Positions 8,373 through 16,943 of a stretch of 34,237 nt of DNA are shown here, piece by piece. The position numbers and the translations under genes were made by a program. The notes under the pieces were generated by a model. It saw nothing but the letters and a program-made list of their open reading frames with translations. It was not told the origin of the DNA and searched no databases. Where the stretch lies: assembly GCA_020629835.1 (NCBI GenBank), contig JAHDCO010000042.1, forward strand, positions 1-34,237. Reading direction: 5' to 3'. This stretch comes from Granulosicoccaceae bacterium (GTDB lineage Bacteria > Pseudomonadota > Gammaproteobacteria > Granulosicoccales > Granulosicoccaceae). Position 1 is the stretch's first letter; every line of letters starts with the position of its first letter.

Positions 8373-9316
8373 TGGCGCTGGTGTTCTACAGCCACTCAGA
8401 TGAAGGTGGCTTGTTCGAAAAACGCTTTCGAGCTGCAATAGCCGAACAGCTACCCGATCTTGAGGTTCGCACCTGGCCTGAAATCGGCGATGCCTCTGAA
8501 GTGATCTATGCCGCACTGTGGTTACCACCCGAAGGCTTATTCAAAGCACTTCCCAACCTTACCCATATCTTTGCTTTATCAGCCGGCGTAGATCGGCTGC
8601 TTCAAGCACGTGATCTGCCTTCCGAAGTGCCGATCTATCGCTTAGAGGAAGGCGGAATGGCAGCCCCGATGAGCCAATACGTACATTATGGTGTTCTGCA
8701 TGCGCAGCGCCAAATGGGGCTTTACAAAGAAGCCCAACAGCGCCAGCAGTGGAAACGCGATGCCGCCGAGCCTGCTGCCGGCGATTGGGAAGTGGGTATT
8801 TTGGGTGCCGGTGTGCTCGCGTCAGCGGTAGCTGAGACCTTAACCGTGGCCGGTTATCCGGTTCGTACCTGGAGCCGATCCCGCAAGCAACAGGCTGGCG
8901 TCACAAGTTTCGCTGGCTGGGACGAACTGCCTGCATTTTGCGAGAACTTAAACACCCTGGTGTGTTTGTTACCGCTCACCTCCGATACCGACAGCATCAT
9001 GAACGCTGAGCTGTTCAATCGTCTGCCCAAAGGAACGTCACTCATTAACGTCGCTCGCGGTGAACACTGCGTGGATGAGGATTTGTTAACTGCCCTCGAT
9101 TCAGGTCAAATTTCTTCAGCACTACTGGATGTCTTTCGGCAGGAACCACTGCCCAGCGACCATCCATTTTGGCTACATGAACGCATCATGATGACACCCC
9201 ACATCGCAGCACCCACCGCAGGAGGCATTGCAGCCAAACAGATAGCCAAAGGGGTAGCGGACGCCGCGGCGGGCTTACAACCGGCGGGTTTTGTGGATAG
9301 GAAAACCGGTTACTAA
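8372..9316 (+). CDS. ghrA: Glyoxylate/hydroxypyruvate reductase A
   Basis: A D-2-hydroxyacid dehydrogenase that reduces glyoxylate to glycolate and hydroxypyruvate to glycerate with NADPH. The product is 314 aa (E. coli GhrA 312). The Rossmann motif reads GILGAGVLAS, so the third glycine of GxGxxG is Ala. Catalytic Arg, Glu and His lie in NVARGEH, FRQEPLP and MTPHIAAP. The C-terminus VDRKTGY closely matches the VDRARGY end of E. coli GhrA. I chose the ATG at 8372, overlapping the upstream stop as TGATG; the open frame extends further upstream but only through the flavin-reductase gene. The stop overlaps the lptE stop on the other strand. Confidence 0.93.
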   Translation: MALVFYSHSDEGGLFEKRFRAAIAEQLPDLEVRTWPEIGDASEVIYAALWLPPEGLFKALPNLTHIFALSAGVDRLLQARDLPSEVPIYRLEEGGMAAPMSQYVHYGVLHAQRQMGLYKEAQQRQQWKRDAAEPAAGDWEVGILGAGVLASAVAETLTVAGYPVRTWSRSRKQQAGVTSFAGWDELPAFCENLNTLVCLLPLTSDTDSIMNAELFNRLPKGTSLINVARGEHCVDEDLLTALDSGQISSALLDVFRQEPLPSDHPFWLHERIMMTPHIAAPTAGGIAAKQIAKGVADAAAGLQPAGFVDRKTGY

Positions 9317-9879
9317 CGACGATCCACCAGGGTCGCTACCGTCCGAAGAACAACCTGACGCACCAGCTCCTGGCGCATTTCCTCGCGCAAAATCTCGGCT
9401 TCTTGCTCTTTGCCCAGCACCCCACGGGTATCGTTCGTGTATTCGCGAATAACTTCAACCCGGTTAGCCGGTTGTTCGGGGTCATACGCCGGGGGTTCGC
9501 CACCCTGACCTTGGGCAACCTGCATTTTTACCGCATGACTCAGCTCTAACTCACTCACACGGCCCGTACTCTGGATGGACACGATACGCTGACTTTGTTG
9601 CTCTTCACTGATACGCAACAGGATATCAGCCACATCACGATTGTTGGCAATACGGAACGCGCGTTCTTGCAGTGCAACCTGCAAATCACTACGCAAAGTA
9701 ACTCCCCGAGAGATATCAACAAAAATTGCCCCGGGATCGGCTAACTCAGTCACGCTGCCCCGCGGTTGGAACCCGCATCCGGCTGCACTCAGCAGCAAAA
9801 CCAGCAGCACCGAATGAACACCCGCATGTCGGCTTAGGCGTTTTCGCCCCGCGGTCAGGAAACCAGTGGTTGTTTGCAT
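9313..9879 (-). CDS. lptE: LPS-assembly lipoprotein LptE
   Basis: Outer-membrane lipoprotein that plugs the LptD barrel and helps insert lipopolysaccharide in the outer leaflet. The 188-aa product has a basic N-region, a hydrophobic LLVLLLSAAGC lipobox (Cys35) and right after it the family hallmark CGFQPRG. The rest is a small alpha/beta domain with VFR/IV-type repeats and an acidic helix (LGKEQEAEILREEMRQELV) close to the C-terminus, as in LptE. In most gammaproteobacteria lptE directly follows leuS and precedes holA. Here leuS lies over 4 kb away, other genes separate them, and no holA follows. Its stop codon overlaps that of ghrA on the opposite strand. Confidence 0.85.
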   Translation of the reverse strand: MQTTTGFLTAGRKRLSRHAGVHSVLLVLLLSAAGCGFQPRGSVTELADPGAIFVDISRGVTLRSDLQVALQERAFRIANNRDVADILLRISEEQQSQRIVSIQSTGRVSELELSHAVKMQVAQGQGGEPPAYDPEQPANRVEVIREYTNDTRGVLGKEQEAEILREEMRQELVRQVVLRTVATLVDRR

Positions 9880-9999
9880 AGATAAGGGGACACCTGGCCC
9901 GAATGTGCCTGTTCACAGCCTAGCTTAGCGCACTACACAAACCCACGCTGCAACCACCCGGGGTTACGCGAGCTGGCCGGTAACGTTACACTCTGCCCG

Positions 10000-10530
10000 A
10001 TGCACGAATTACTGATGAATCGAGAGATATACACCCGCTTCGTGCAACCGCTGTTGCCGGAGGCAAAACGCTTTCTTTGGCTCGTTACCGCTGACATAAA
10101 AGACTTGTACATTGATGCCAATGGCTCTTTTCAGCCACTACTAACGACGCTGGATGATTTGGTACGTAACGGTGTGTCGGTTCGCTTAATTCATGCAAAA
10201 GAACCCGGGCCCAGATTCCGGACCGACTTTGATCAATGCCAAGCCCTGATACGAAGCGAAAGTTTCGAGCGAGTCTTGTGTCCACGCGTCCACACCAAAG
10301 CCATCGTTATTGATGGTCGAGTAGCCTTTGTAGGTTCTGCTAATTTAACCGGTGCAGGACTTGGCGCAAAACACGAAGACAAGCGTAATTTTGAAGCGGG
10401 TTTCATGTTCGATGAACAAAAGGACATCGATCGCTTAATGACCTGGATCGACGAACTGTACCTTGGTGAACACTGCAAGCAGTGTCGTCGTCGTGATTTC
10501 TGCCCCGACCCCATCATCGACCATCTGTAA
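10000..10530 (+). CDS. Single-HKD phospholipase D-fold protein (putative nuclease)
   Basis: A 176-aa protein with one PLD/HKD motif: His98-x-Lys100-x4-Asp105 followed by GSANLTGAG, the block that binds the phosphate. One motif per chain implies a homodimer, as in the Nuc endonuclease. After the PLD domain comes a C-terminal tail with Cys159-x2-Cys162-x5-Cys168 next to arginines (CKQCRRRDFC), which may bind zinc or a nucleic acid. There is no signal peptide. The next gene, an RNB exoribonuclease, starts 24 bp downstream, so nucleic-acid cleavage is more likely than lipid hydrolysis; this is inferred from context. No Shine-Dalgarno precedes the ATG; a TACACT box ends 7 nt before it. An in-frame ATG at 10015 is an alternative start. 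Confidence 0.75.
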   Translation: MHELLMNREIYTRFVQPLLPEAKRFLWLVTADIKDLYIDANGSFQPLLTTLDDLVRNGVSVRLIHAKEPGPRFRTDFDQCQALIRSESFERVLCPRVHTKAIVIDGRVAFVGSANLTGAGLGAKHEDKRNFEAGFMFDEQKDIDRLMTWIDELYLGEHCKQCRRRDFCPDPIIDHL

Positions 10531-10554
10531 CGCAAGGATCACCGGGGACGACCT

Positions 10555-12117
10555 ATGAACGCCGAGGCACTGATCAAAGAGATCGTAAACCGAAACGAAC
10601 TGCAATTGGCTCACAGTCAAGCCGCGCTAAATGAAGTCAGCGACTGGCAGAGCAACCCGGGCATTGATGACCCAGCCCTGATCGATTGGACCGCCGATGC
10701 CTTCGTCACGATTGATAACCCAGACTCCCGTGACTTAGATCAAGCACTACTCATAGAGCAACTGGATGACGGATACCGCTGCCGATACGCCCTGGCGGAT
10801 GCGTCTTATTACGTTATGCCAGGCAGTGCCCTGTTTTCAGATGCACTGACGCGCGGTGCAAGCTACTACCTTCCCGATCGCTCAATTCCTATGCTGCCGG
10901 TGGCGTTATCTGAAGATTTAGTTTCACTGAACGCCGGGGTGAATCGCCGGGCTTTAGTCTTTGATATGTACCTTAAAACTTCGGGCGAGTGCATTCGAAC
11001 CGATATTGTGCGTGCCCGAATTCAGAGTCAGGCCAAGTTGAGTTACGGCGGCGTACAGCGACACCTGGATAATGCCTCCTTGCCAACCGACCCGTCTATC
11101 AGTGATGCGGTTGATCGTTCACTCAGTGCATTGGAGGCCTTAGGTAAAACACTGATTCAACGTTCTGATGAGCGAGGCGTGATTCAATTCGATCGGCAAG
11201 AAACCCAGGCATCAGTGGTTAATGATCGTATTGAGTTACAGGTTAGGGCTCGTTATGAAACCGAACGATATAACGAACAAATAAGCCTTCTGTGCAATAT
11301 GGAAGGGGCTAATTTGTTGCAGGCACTGGACCGTGTGAATCCCGACCTGCAACCGATATTTCGGGTACACGATGCGCCATTGAAAGGCCGACGGCAGGCA
11401 CTGGAAAAAACCATCGCTGATTTAGTTCAGGCTAAAAACTTACCTGAAGCGTTTCAATGGCAGCGCGACCAATCCCTGGCTGACTACGTAGGCAACTTAC
11501 CCAACGATGACAAATACACTCATTTGGTACGAGCCATCGAACGCCAGATTCTTATCGTTAATCAAGCGTCAGTTTTTCAGGCAGAGCCCGGAAGGCATCA
11601 CGCGTTGGGTGCGGCGAGTTATGCGCGCTTTTCATCACCAATGCGCGAAGTCGTTGGTATTTTCACGCACAAAGAACTGCTGGAAGCGCTTAATCTAATT
11701 GCACCGCGCAATGCCGATCAAGACGACGAATTGCGGCGTCAGGTTATTGAAGCGGCTAATCACGCCAAACAACAACAAAAGAAATTGGGTAAAGCCATCG
11801 AGTTTGCTGCGATTAACGCCTATTTTCATACCGATGTAACCGCGCTGAACGAGGGATTATCAGCGCCACAACATACCGGTACCATCATGGGGTTTAGAAA
11901 AGGTCGGCTATACGTGTCGTTAGAGCGTTTCGCCGTAGATGTAAAAGTATATGTCGATGATCTTAACCGGCAATACCAAACTACTTTTGAGCTAAATGAG
12001 GTAAGCGCGATTTCGAACGAGCAGTCGTTTTATCTGGGTGATGCCGTGAGCGTCGAAGTTACCAATTTTGATCGCGCGCAAAAACGGTTTACGCTTTCCA
12101 TTAACCCAGGTGATTGA
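10555..12117 (+). CDS. RNB-domain exoribonuclease (RNase II/R family, short form)
   Basis: A probable 3'-5' exoribonuclease, 520 aa, shorter than RNase II (644 aa) because the N-terminal cold-shock domains are missing. The RNB domain starts near residue 35. Its metal site TIDNPDSRDLDQAL supplies Asp54, Asp60 and Asp62, but the fourth position (Asp210 in E. coli RNase II) is Gln63. Further RNB landmarks are GASYYLPDRSIPMLP and YARFSSPMRE (Arg364, the RNA-phosphate contact). An S1-like beta barrel occupies roughly residues 435-515. GGGGA lies upstream of the ATG. It forms a likely operon with the PLD-fold gene. It is clearly neither canonical rnb nor rnr. Confidence 0.88.
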   Translation: MNAEALIKEIVNRNELQLAHSQAALNEVSDWQSNPGIDDPALIDWTADAFVTIDNPDSRDLDQALLIEQLDDGYRCRYALADASYYVMPGSALFSDALTRGASYYLPDRSIPMLPVALSEDLVSLNAGVNRRALVFDMYLKTSGECIRTDIVRARIQSQAKLSYGGVQRHLDNASLPTDPSISDAVDRSLSALEALGKTLIQRSDERGVIQFDRQETQASVVNDRIELQVRARYETERYNEQISLLCNMEGANLLQALDRVNPDLQPIFRVHDAPLKGRRQALEKTIADLVQAKNLPEAFQWQRDQSLADYVGNLPNDDKYTHLVRAIERQILIVNQASVFQAEPGRHHALGAASYARFSSPMREVVGIFTHKELLEALNLIAPRNADQDDELRRQVIEAANHAKQQQKKLGKAIEFAAINAYFHTDVTALNEGLSAPQHTGTIMGFRKGRLYVSLERFAVDVKVYVDDLNRQYQTTFELNEVSAISNEQSFYLGDAVSVEVTNFDRAQKRFTLSINPGD

Positions 12118-12169
12118 CTTCCACTTATCACTCTAAACTCAGAGCCTTTTGTTCGCGTGACGACACGAG

Positions 12170-12775
12170 TCAAACACGACAGACATAAACCGCTGCAGGC
12201 GGTACGTTTCGGAACGTATGAGTGACACGATGTACGGTTCCAAAATGCTTTCGAGCAACGTGCCTAAGACGTGCTCCCGAAGGTAACCATTCCGCGCCCA
12301 GGTACATATAAAAAATGAAGTTACCACGGGGGGACAACGCCGCACGGATGGATTGAATTAAACGATTCTGGGTGTCGGCATCAAACAAAGTCCAAGGCAA
12401 AGCAGACACCACACAATCACAGTGATCGATACCAAAATGCTTGAGTTGCTCGTGCAGCGTTGTAGCACAGCCCACTTTAACTTCGATACCGGGGCAACGT
12501 CGACGCGTTTGCTCAGCCAATTTCGGATTCAGTTCTAACGCAAAAAAATGCGTATCTGCCGGTAAACGTTTAACCAGACTTTCGGTAATCACACCGGTGC
12601 CAGGCCCAAGTTCGACAATAGATTTAGCGTGGCTAAATTCAATTTGGTTGACGAGGTCTGTAACCAGCGTTGCGGATGACGGTGCAACGGCCCCTGTCTT
12701 AAGCGGGTTCCGTAAAAACTCAAGAGCAATTTGTATGGACGAATCCGGCGGATTGCCCTTGGGTTTCAGCGACAT
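12170..12775 (-). CDS. SAM-dependent methyltransferase, PmtA-like
   Basis: A class I methyltransferase of 201 aa. SAM motif I is ELGPGTG (residues 55-61), followed by LELNPKLAE (motif II acidic position) and SALPWTLF in the motif IV position. The N-terminal LRNPLKTGAVAPSS resembles the start of PmtA-type phospholipid N-methyltransferases, which convert phosphatidylethanolamine to its methylated forms, and of KsgA-related enzymes. The exact substrate is unproven. I place the start at 12775 because GGAG lies about 8 nt upstream; the frame is open 13 codons further. It follows the EamA gene by 25 bp and is the last gene of the leftward operon, convergent with the RNB gene. Confidence 0.8.
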   Translation of the reverse strand: MSLKPKGNPPDSSIQIALEFLRNPLKTGAVAPSSATLVTDLVNQIEFSHAKSIVELGPGTGVITESLVKRLPADTHFFALELNPKLAEQTRRRCPGIEVKVGCATTLHEQLKHFGIDHCDCVVSALPWTLFDADTQNRLIQSIRAALSPRGNFIFYMYLGAEWLPSGARLRHVARKHFGTVHRVTHTFRNVPPAAVYVCRV

Positions 12776-12800
12776 GCCATTCTCCGGCGCGGCCAGTAGT

Positions 12801-13682
12801 CTATCGTACCGCACTCTTTTCGGCTAGAAAGATTCCCCCTAACACCAGCGCCATGCCAACGGCGTGATAAACCTTGAACGATTCTCCAATAAGCAGAACC
12901 GCCAACAAAGAGCCGAACACCGGCACCAGATTAATAAACAATCCCGCGCGATTTCCGCCAATTAATTCAACGCCGCGCGCGAAGGCCAACTGAGACACAA
13001 TAGTTGGGAAAATAACCACATAGGCGAGCAACAGCCACCCCGTAGTACTAGGAACATCAAAGCCTTTACTATTAATTTCCCATAGGCTTAACGGAAAGCA
13101 CACGGCTGTCGCACCACATCCAATAACAAACAAAAAACTTAACCAATGTATCTGAGGCCGCCAGCGTAACGAGATGGTGTAACCCGCATAAAACGTACAG
13201 GCTATTAACATAATGGCATCACCCTTGTTCAGGGCACCAGAGAAGAAGCCCAGAGGTTGCCCGTTTGTACTGGTTACCACGACACCAATAATGGAAACAG
13301 CCACGCCAATTAACTGCAAAACGCCCGCACGCTGTTTAAACAACAGAAAGTTGGCCAGGATGATCAGCACAGGCATCACCGACTGCTCGATGCTGACGTT
13401 AACCGCGGTGGTATAACGCAAGGCCGTGTACATAGTCAGGTTAAACAAACCCATGCCAAAGGCGCCCATGCACAACAACGTGATTAATTTGGGTTTGAGC
13501 AATGGCCAGTCATTAACAAGATGTCGATACGTAAACGGTAACAACAGTGCAATGGTGACTAACCAGCGCACGAACGTTAAGGTGAAGGAATTCCATTCAT
13601 CGGCAGCAAGACGACCTGCCACTGCGTTACCACCCCACATCATGGTGGCCGTGACAAGTAACACGTAAGCGTTAGAAAACAA
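12801..13682 (-). CDS. EamA/DMT-family transporter
   Basis: An inner-membrane carrier of the drug/metabolite transporter superfamily: 293 aa with about ten hydrophobic helices in two EamA repeats. The first repeat begins with TATMMWGGNAVAGRL and the second contains LLAYVVIFPTIVSQLAFARGVELIGGNRAGLF. Such proteins usually export amino acids or metabolites; the substrate cannot be read. The first in-frame start is TTG at 13682, directly next to the stop of the LysE-type gene, consistent with translational coupling; the first membrane helix begins right after it. Confidence 0.85.
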   Translation of the reverse strand: MFSNAYVLLVTATMMWGGNAVAGRLAADEWNSFTLTFVRWLVTIALLLPFTYRHLVNDWPLLKPKLITLLCMGAFGMGLFNLTMYTALRYTTAVNVSIEQSVMPVLIILANFLLFKQRAGVLQLIGVAVSIIGVVVTSTNGQPLGFFSGALNKGDAIMLIACTFYAGYTISLRWRPQIHWLSFLFVIGCGATAVCFPLSLWEINSKGFDVPSTTGWLLLAYVVIFPTIVSQLAFARGVELIGGNRAGLFINLVPVFGSLLAVLLIGESFKVYHAVGMALVLGGIFLAEKSAVR

Positions 13683-14312
13683 TCAACGCTGCCCTTGAGC
13701 GAGCAACCAGGCTCCCCCTCCCAGTAAGAAGGTTCCGGATATCCGTTCGAGCCATACCACACGCGTATGCGTCAGCCATTTACCCGCTTTGCCTGCAGCA
13801 AAGGCGTACAAGCTGTCTAATACGCCACCCACCAACATAAACAGTAGGCCAAACGCAAACACTTGCGGTATCACAGGTTGAGCGGGATTAACAAACTGGG
13901 GAATGAAAGCCCCAAAGAAAAATAGCGCTTTCGGATTTGCGAGAAGCACAAAAAACCCTTGCCAGAAATAGCGCATGGCCGGCAAGGAGCTTCCGTTGTT
14001 GCGTAGCTCTAAGGTGGCACCACGCGCTCGCCACAACTTAACGCCCAAGTACATCAGGTAGGCAGCGCCAACAATGCGCACCACGGTAAACACTGGAGCA
14101 ATGGCCGACATCAGCGCGCCGAATCCGAATGCCAGGATGGTAATGAGTACAAACAGCCCCAGCTGCGTGCCAAGCACATTCCACAAACCCGCCCGGGCAC
14201 CCGCGGCCAAGCTGTTAGCCACAATCACCGTAACGGTCGGCCCGGGCACAGCCACGATTGCAGCCGATGCCAAAACAAAAACAAGAACCGTCGAGAAGCT
14301 GTCAATTGGCAA
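13683..14312 (-). CDS. LysE/RhtB-family amino-acid exporter
   Basis: An inner-membrane exporter of 209 aa with six predicted helices. The family hallmark [18 protein letters not shown] lies in the first helix region, followed by [12 protein letters not shown] and [28 protein letters not shown] is the conserved mid-protein block. Family members expel amino acids such as homoserine, threonine or leucine; here the substrate is unknown. The start is a TTG inside the leuS end (11-bp overlap), so translation probably depends on ribosomes finishing leuS. An exporter coupled to leucyl-tRNA synthetase is suggestive but not evidence for leucine export. Confidence 0.87.
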   Translation of the reverse strand: MPIDSFSTVLVFVLASAAIVAVPGPTVTVIVANSLAAGARAGLWNVLGTQLGLFVLITILAFGFGALMSAIAPVFTVVRIVGAAYLMYLGVKLWRARGATLELRNNGSSLPAMRYFWQGFFVLLANPKALFFFGAFIPQFVNPAQPVIPQVFAFGLLFMLVGGVLDSLYAFAAGKAGKWLTHTRVVWLERISGTFLLGGGAWLLAQGQR

Positions 14313-16902
14313 CGATGTTCACCAGTTTCCCAGGAACGACAATGACTTTTCGCACTGTTTTTCCCTCGAGGTTTTTAGCCACGTTATCGTCTTCCATCGC
14401 TGCCTTTTCGCAGTCTTCTTTCGACGCGGTTGCGGCAACAATCATTTCTCCACGCCGTTTGCCGTTGACCTGTAGCACCATCGTAAGGCTGTTTTTCACT
14501 AAGGCCTCTTCATCCACTTCCGGCCACGCCTCATCGATCAATGCTGATTCATAACCCAAACCTGCCCACATCTGGTGAGTAATGTGTGGCGTGAACGGAC
14601 TCAATAAACGCACGAGTACGCTGAACGCTTCATGCTGCACAGCAAACGCACTCGGACCACGTTCGTCAAAACGACTGGCTTCATTGAACAGCTCCATCAT
14701 CGAGGCGATGGCTGTGTTAAACGTGTAACGGCGTTCAATGTCATCGGTGACTTTGGCGATGGTTTCGTGAGTTTTGCGTCGTAAGGCGCGCTCGGCTTCG
14801 TTCAATTCGTCTGGCTCATACGCGTGCTGACCAGCGTCATCGGGTAATCGCGACACTTCGCGCCATACCCTGCGCAAGAAACGGTTCATGCCTTCAACAC
14901 CCCCGTCCTTCCATTCCAGCGACTGGTGAGGAGGGCTATCACTCATTGAAAACAGTCGTACCGTATCGGCGCCGTAACGATCAATCATTTCCAAAGGATC
15001 AACGCCGTTATTCTTCGACTTTGACATCTTTTCAATACGGCCAACGGTGACCGGCTTACCGTCAGTTTTTAACGTAGCGCCCGAAATTCTTCCCTTGTTG
15101 TCGTATTCCAGATTTAGTTCGCGTGCATTGAAATACTCTGGCTTACCTTCATCGTCACGGTAAAACGTTTCCGCAATCACCATGCCTTGCGTTAACAACC
15201 GGGTGAACGGCTCATCAGAATCGATTAGCCCCACATCGCGCATCAACTTATGGAAAAAACGCGCGTACAGTAAGTGCAGCACGGCATGCTCTACCCCACC
15301 GATATATTGATCCACTGGTAGCCAGTAATTGGCTCGGCTATCCAACATTTGATCAGCGTCCGGGCACGCATACCGGGCGTAGTACCAGCTGGATTCAAAG
15401 AACGTATCGAAGGTATCGGTTTCACGAATACCCGGTTCGTCAGTACCGGGAACCGTTGTGTTTATAAAATCCGGATCGTCTTTTATGGGTGATTTGACAC
15501 CGGAAAATGCCACATCCTCCGGTAATACAACGGGCAAATCGGATTCGGGTACGGTGTGCGCGTTTCCGTCCTTGTCATAAATAATCGGGATGGGACAACC
15601 CCAGTAGCGCTGACGGGACACGCCCCAGTCACGCAAGCGATAGTTCACTTTTTTATCGCCATTTGCCGATTCAGCTAAGAAATCAGCCGCCGCCTGAAAG
15701 CAGGCTTCAAAATCCAATCCATCAAACTGCCCCGAATTAATGGCCACAGTATTGGTTTTCTCGGTAAACGCTTGCTCAGTGACATCGACCGGTTCTACCG
15801 TTGATTGCACCACCTGCTTAATCGGCAAACCGAATTTTTTTGCAAATTCAAAATCGCGCTGATCATGGCCGGGAACCGACATCACAGCGCCCGTGCCGTA
15901 GGTCATCAAGACAAAATTGGCAACGTACACAGGAACCGCTTCACCCGATATCGGGTTAATCGCTTCAATGCCTAATGGCACCCCTTTCTTTTCAAGCTTC
16001 TCCATTGCGGCTTCGGAGGTGCCGGTTTGCTTGCAGTCCTCAACGAAGGCTTTAACGTCCGCATTCGATGCGGCTGCAAAGGTGGCTAAGGGGTGTTCTG
16101 CAGCCACCGCCATGTAGGTAACGCCTGCCACCGTATCCGGGCGCGTGGTGTACACCCGAATCGCCGATACATCACCAATGGGTCCGTTCGCCAGAGCAAA
16201 GTCAAACTCCACACCTTCAGACCGACCAATCCAATTGCGTTGCATGGTCCGAACGGCGTCTGGCCAGCCTTCCAGCTTTTCAGTTTCGGCCAGCAGTTCG
16301 TCGGCGTACTGGGTAATTTTTAAAAACCACTGGGATATTTCGCGCCGCTCCACCAAAGCGCCGGAGCGCCATCCGCGACCTTCAGCATCCACCTGCTCAT
16401 TCGCAAGAACGGTTTGCTCAACCGGATCCCAGTTAACGGTAGCCATTTTTTTGTACGCCAGGCCTTTTTCGACCAACTTGGTAAAGAACCACTGTTCCCA
16501 ACGGTAGTACTCGGGCGTGCAGGTTGCGAATTCGCGGGACCAGTCATAGGCGATACCCATACGCTGCAACTGCTCACGCATCTCATCGATGTTTTGGTAA
16601 GTCCATTTGGCAGGCGCTGTATTGTTTTTGATGGCCGCGTTTTCAGCGGGAAGTCCGAACGCATCCCAACCCATAGGCTGCAGCACGTTGAACCCCTGCA
16701 TGCGCTTGTAGCGTGAGAGCACATCGCCGATGGTGTAGTTACGTACGTGGCCCATGTGAAGGCTGCCGCTGGGGTACGGGAACATACAAAGGCAGTAATA
16801 CTTCGGCCGAGATTCGTCCTCAGTAACCTGGAACGCGTTGTTCGCGTTCCAAACATCTTGCACGTGCGACTCTACCGATGTGGCGTCGTACTCTTCCTGC
16901 AT
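14302..16902 (-). CDS. leuS: Leucyl-tRNA synthetase
   Basis: Charges tRNA-Leu with leucine in the cytoplasm. At 866 aa it has the bacterial length. The class I signatures are intact: HMGH at residues 49-52 and KMSKS at 625-629. The CP1 editing domain sits between them (TTRPDT region near residue 250), and WGCPIP and the C-terminal anticodon and KGE-type domains follow. Unlike in most gammaproteobacteria it is not followed by lptE-holA; instead a LysE-type exporter overlaps its stop by 11 bp. cobT ends 41 bp upstream, so leuS may be read from the phyH/cobST promoter as well as from its own, which I cannot see. Confidence 0.97.
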   Translation of the reverse strand: MQEEYDATSVESHVQDVWNANNAFQVTEDESRPKYYCLCMFPYPSGSLHMGHVRNYTIGDVLSRYKRMQGFNVLQPMGWDAFGLPAENAAIKNNTAPAKWTYQNIDEMREQLQRMGIAYDWSREFATCTPEYYRWEQWFFTKLVEKGLAYKKMATVNWDPVEQTVLANEQVDAEGRGWRSGALVERREISQWFLKITQYADELLAETEKLEGWPDAVRTMQRNWIGRSEGVEFDFALANGPIGDVSAIRVYTTRPDTVAGVTYMAVAAEHPLATFAAASNADVKAFVEDCKQTGTSEAAMEKLEKKGVPLGIEAINPISGEAVPVYVANFVLMTYGTGAVMSVPGHDQRDFEFAKKFGLPIKQVVQSTVEPVDVTEQAFTEKTNTVAINSGQFDGLDFEACFQAAADFLAESANGDKKVNYRLRDWGVSRQRYWGCPIPIIYDKDGNAHTVPESDLPVVLPEDVAFSGVKSPIKDDPDFINTTVPGTDEPGIRETDTFDTFFESSWYYARYACPDADQMLDSRANYWLPVDQYIGGVEHAVLHLLYARFFHKLMRDVGLIDSDEPFTRLLTQGMVIAETFYRDDEGKPEYFNARELNLEYDNKGRISGATLKTDGKPVTVGRIEKMSKSKNNGVDPLEMIDRYGADTVRLFSMSDSPPHQSLEWKDGGVEGMNRFLRRVWREVSRLPDDAGQHAYEPDELNEAERALRRKTHETIAKVTDDIERRYTFNTAIASMMELFNEASRFDERGPSAFAVQHEAFSVLVRLLSPFTPHITHQMWAGLGYESALIDEAWPEVDEEALVKNSLTMVLQVNGKRRGEMIVAATASKEDCEKAAMEDDNVAKNLEGKTVRKVIVVPGKLVNIVAN

Positions 16903-16943
16903 GGGGGTTTCGCTCTGCTGAACATATGGAGGGTGCGTTGATT

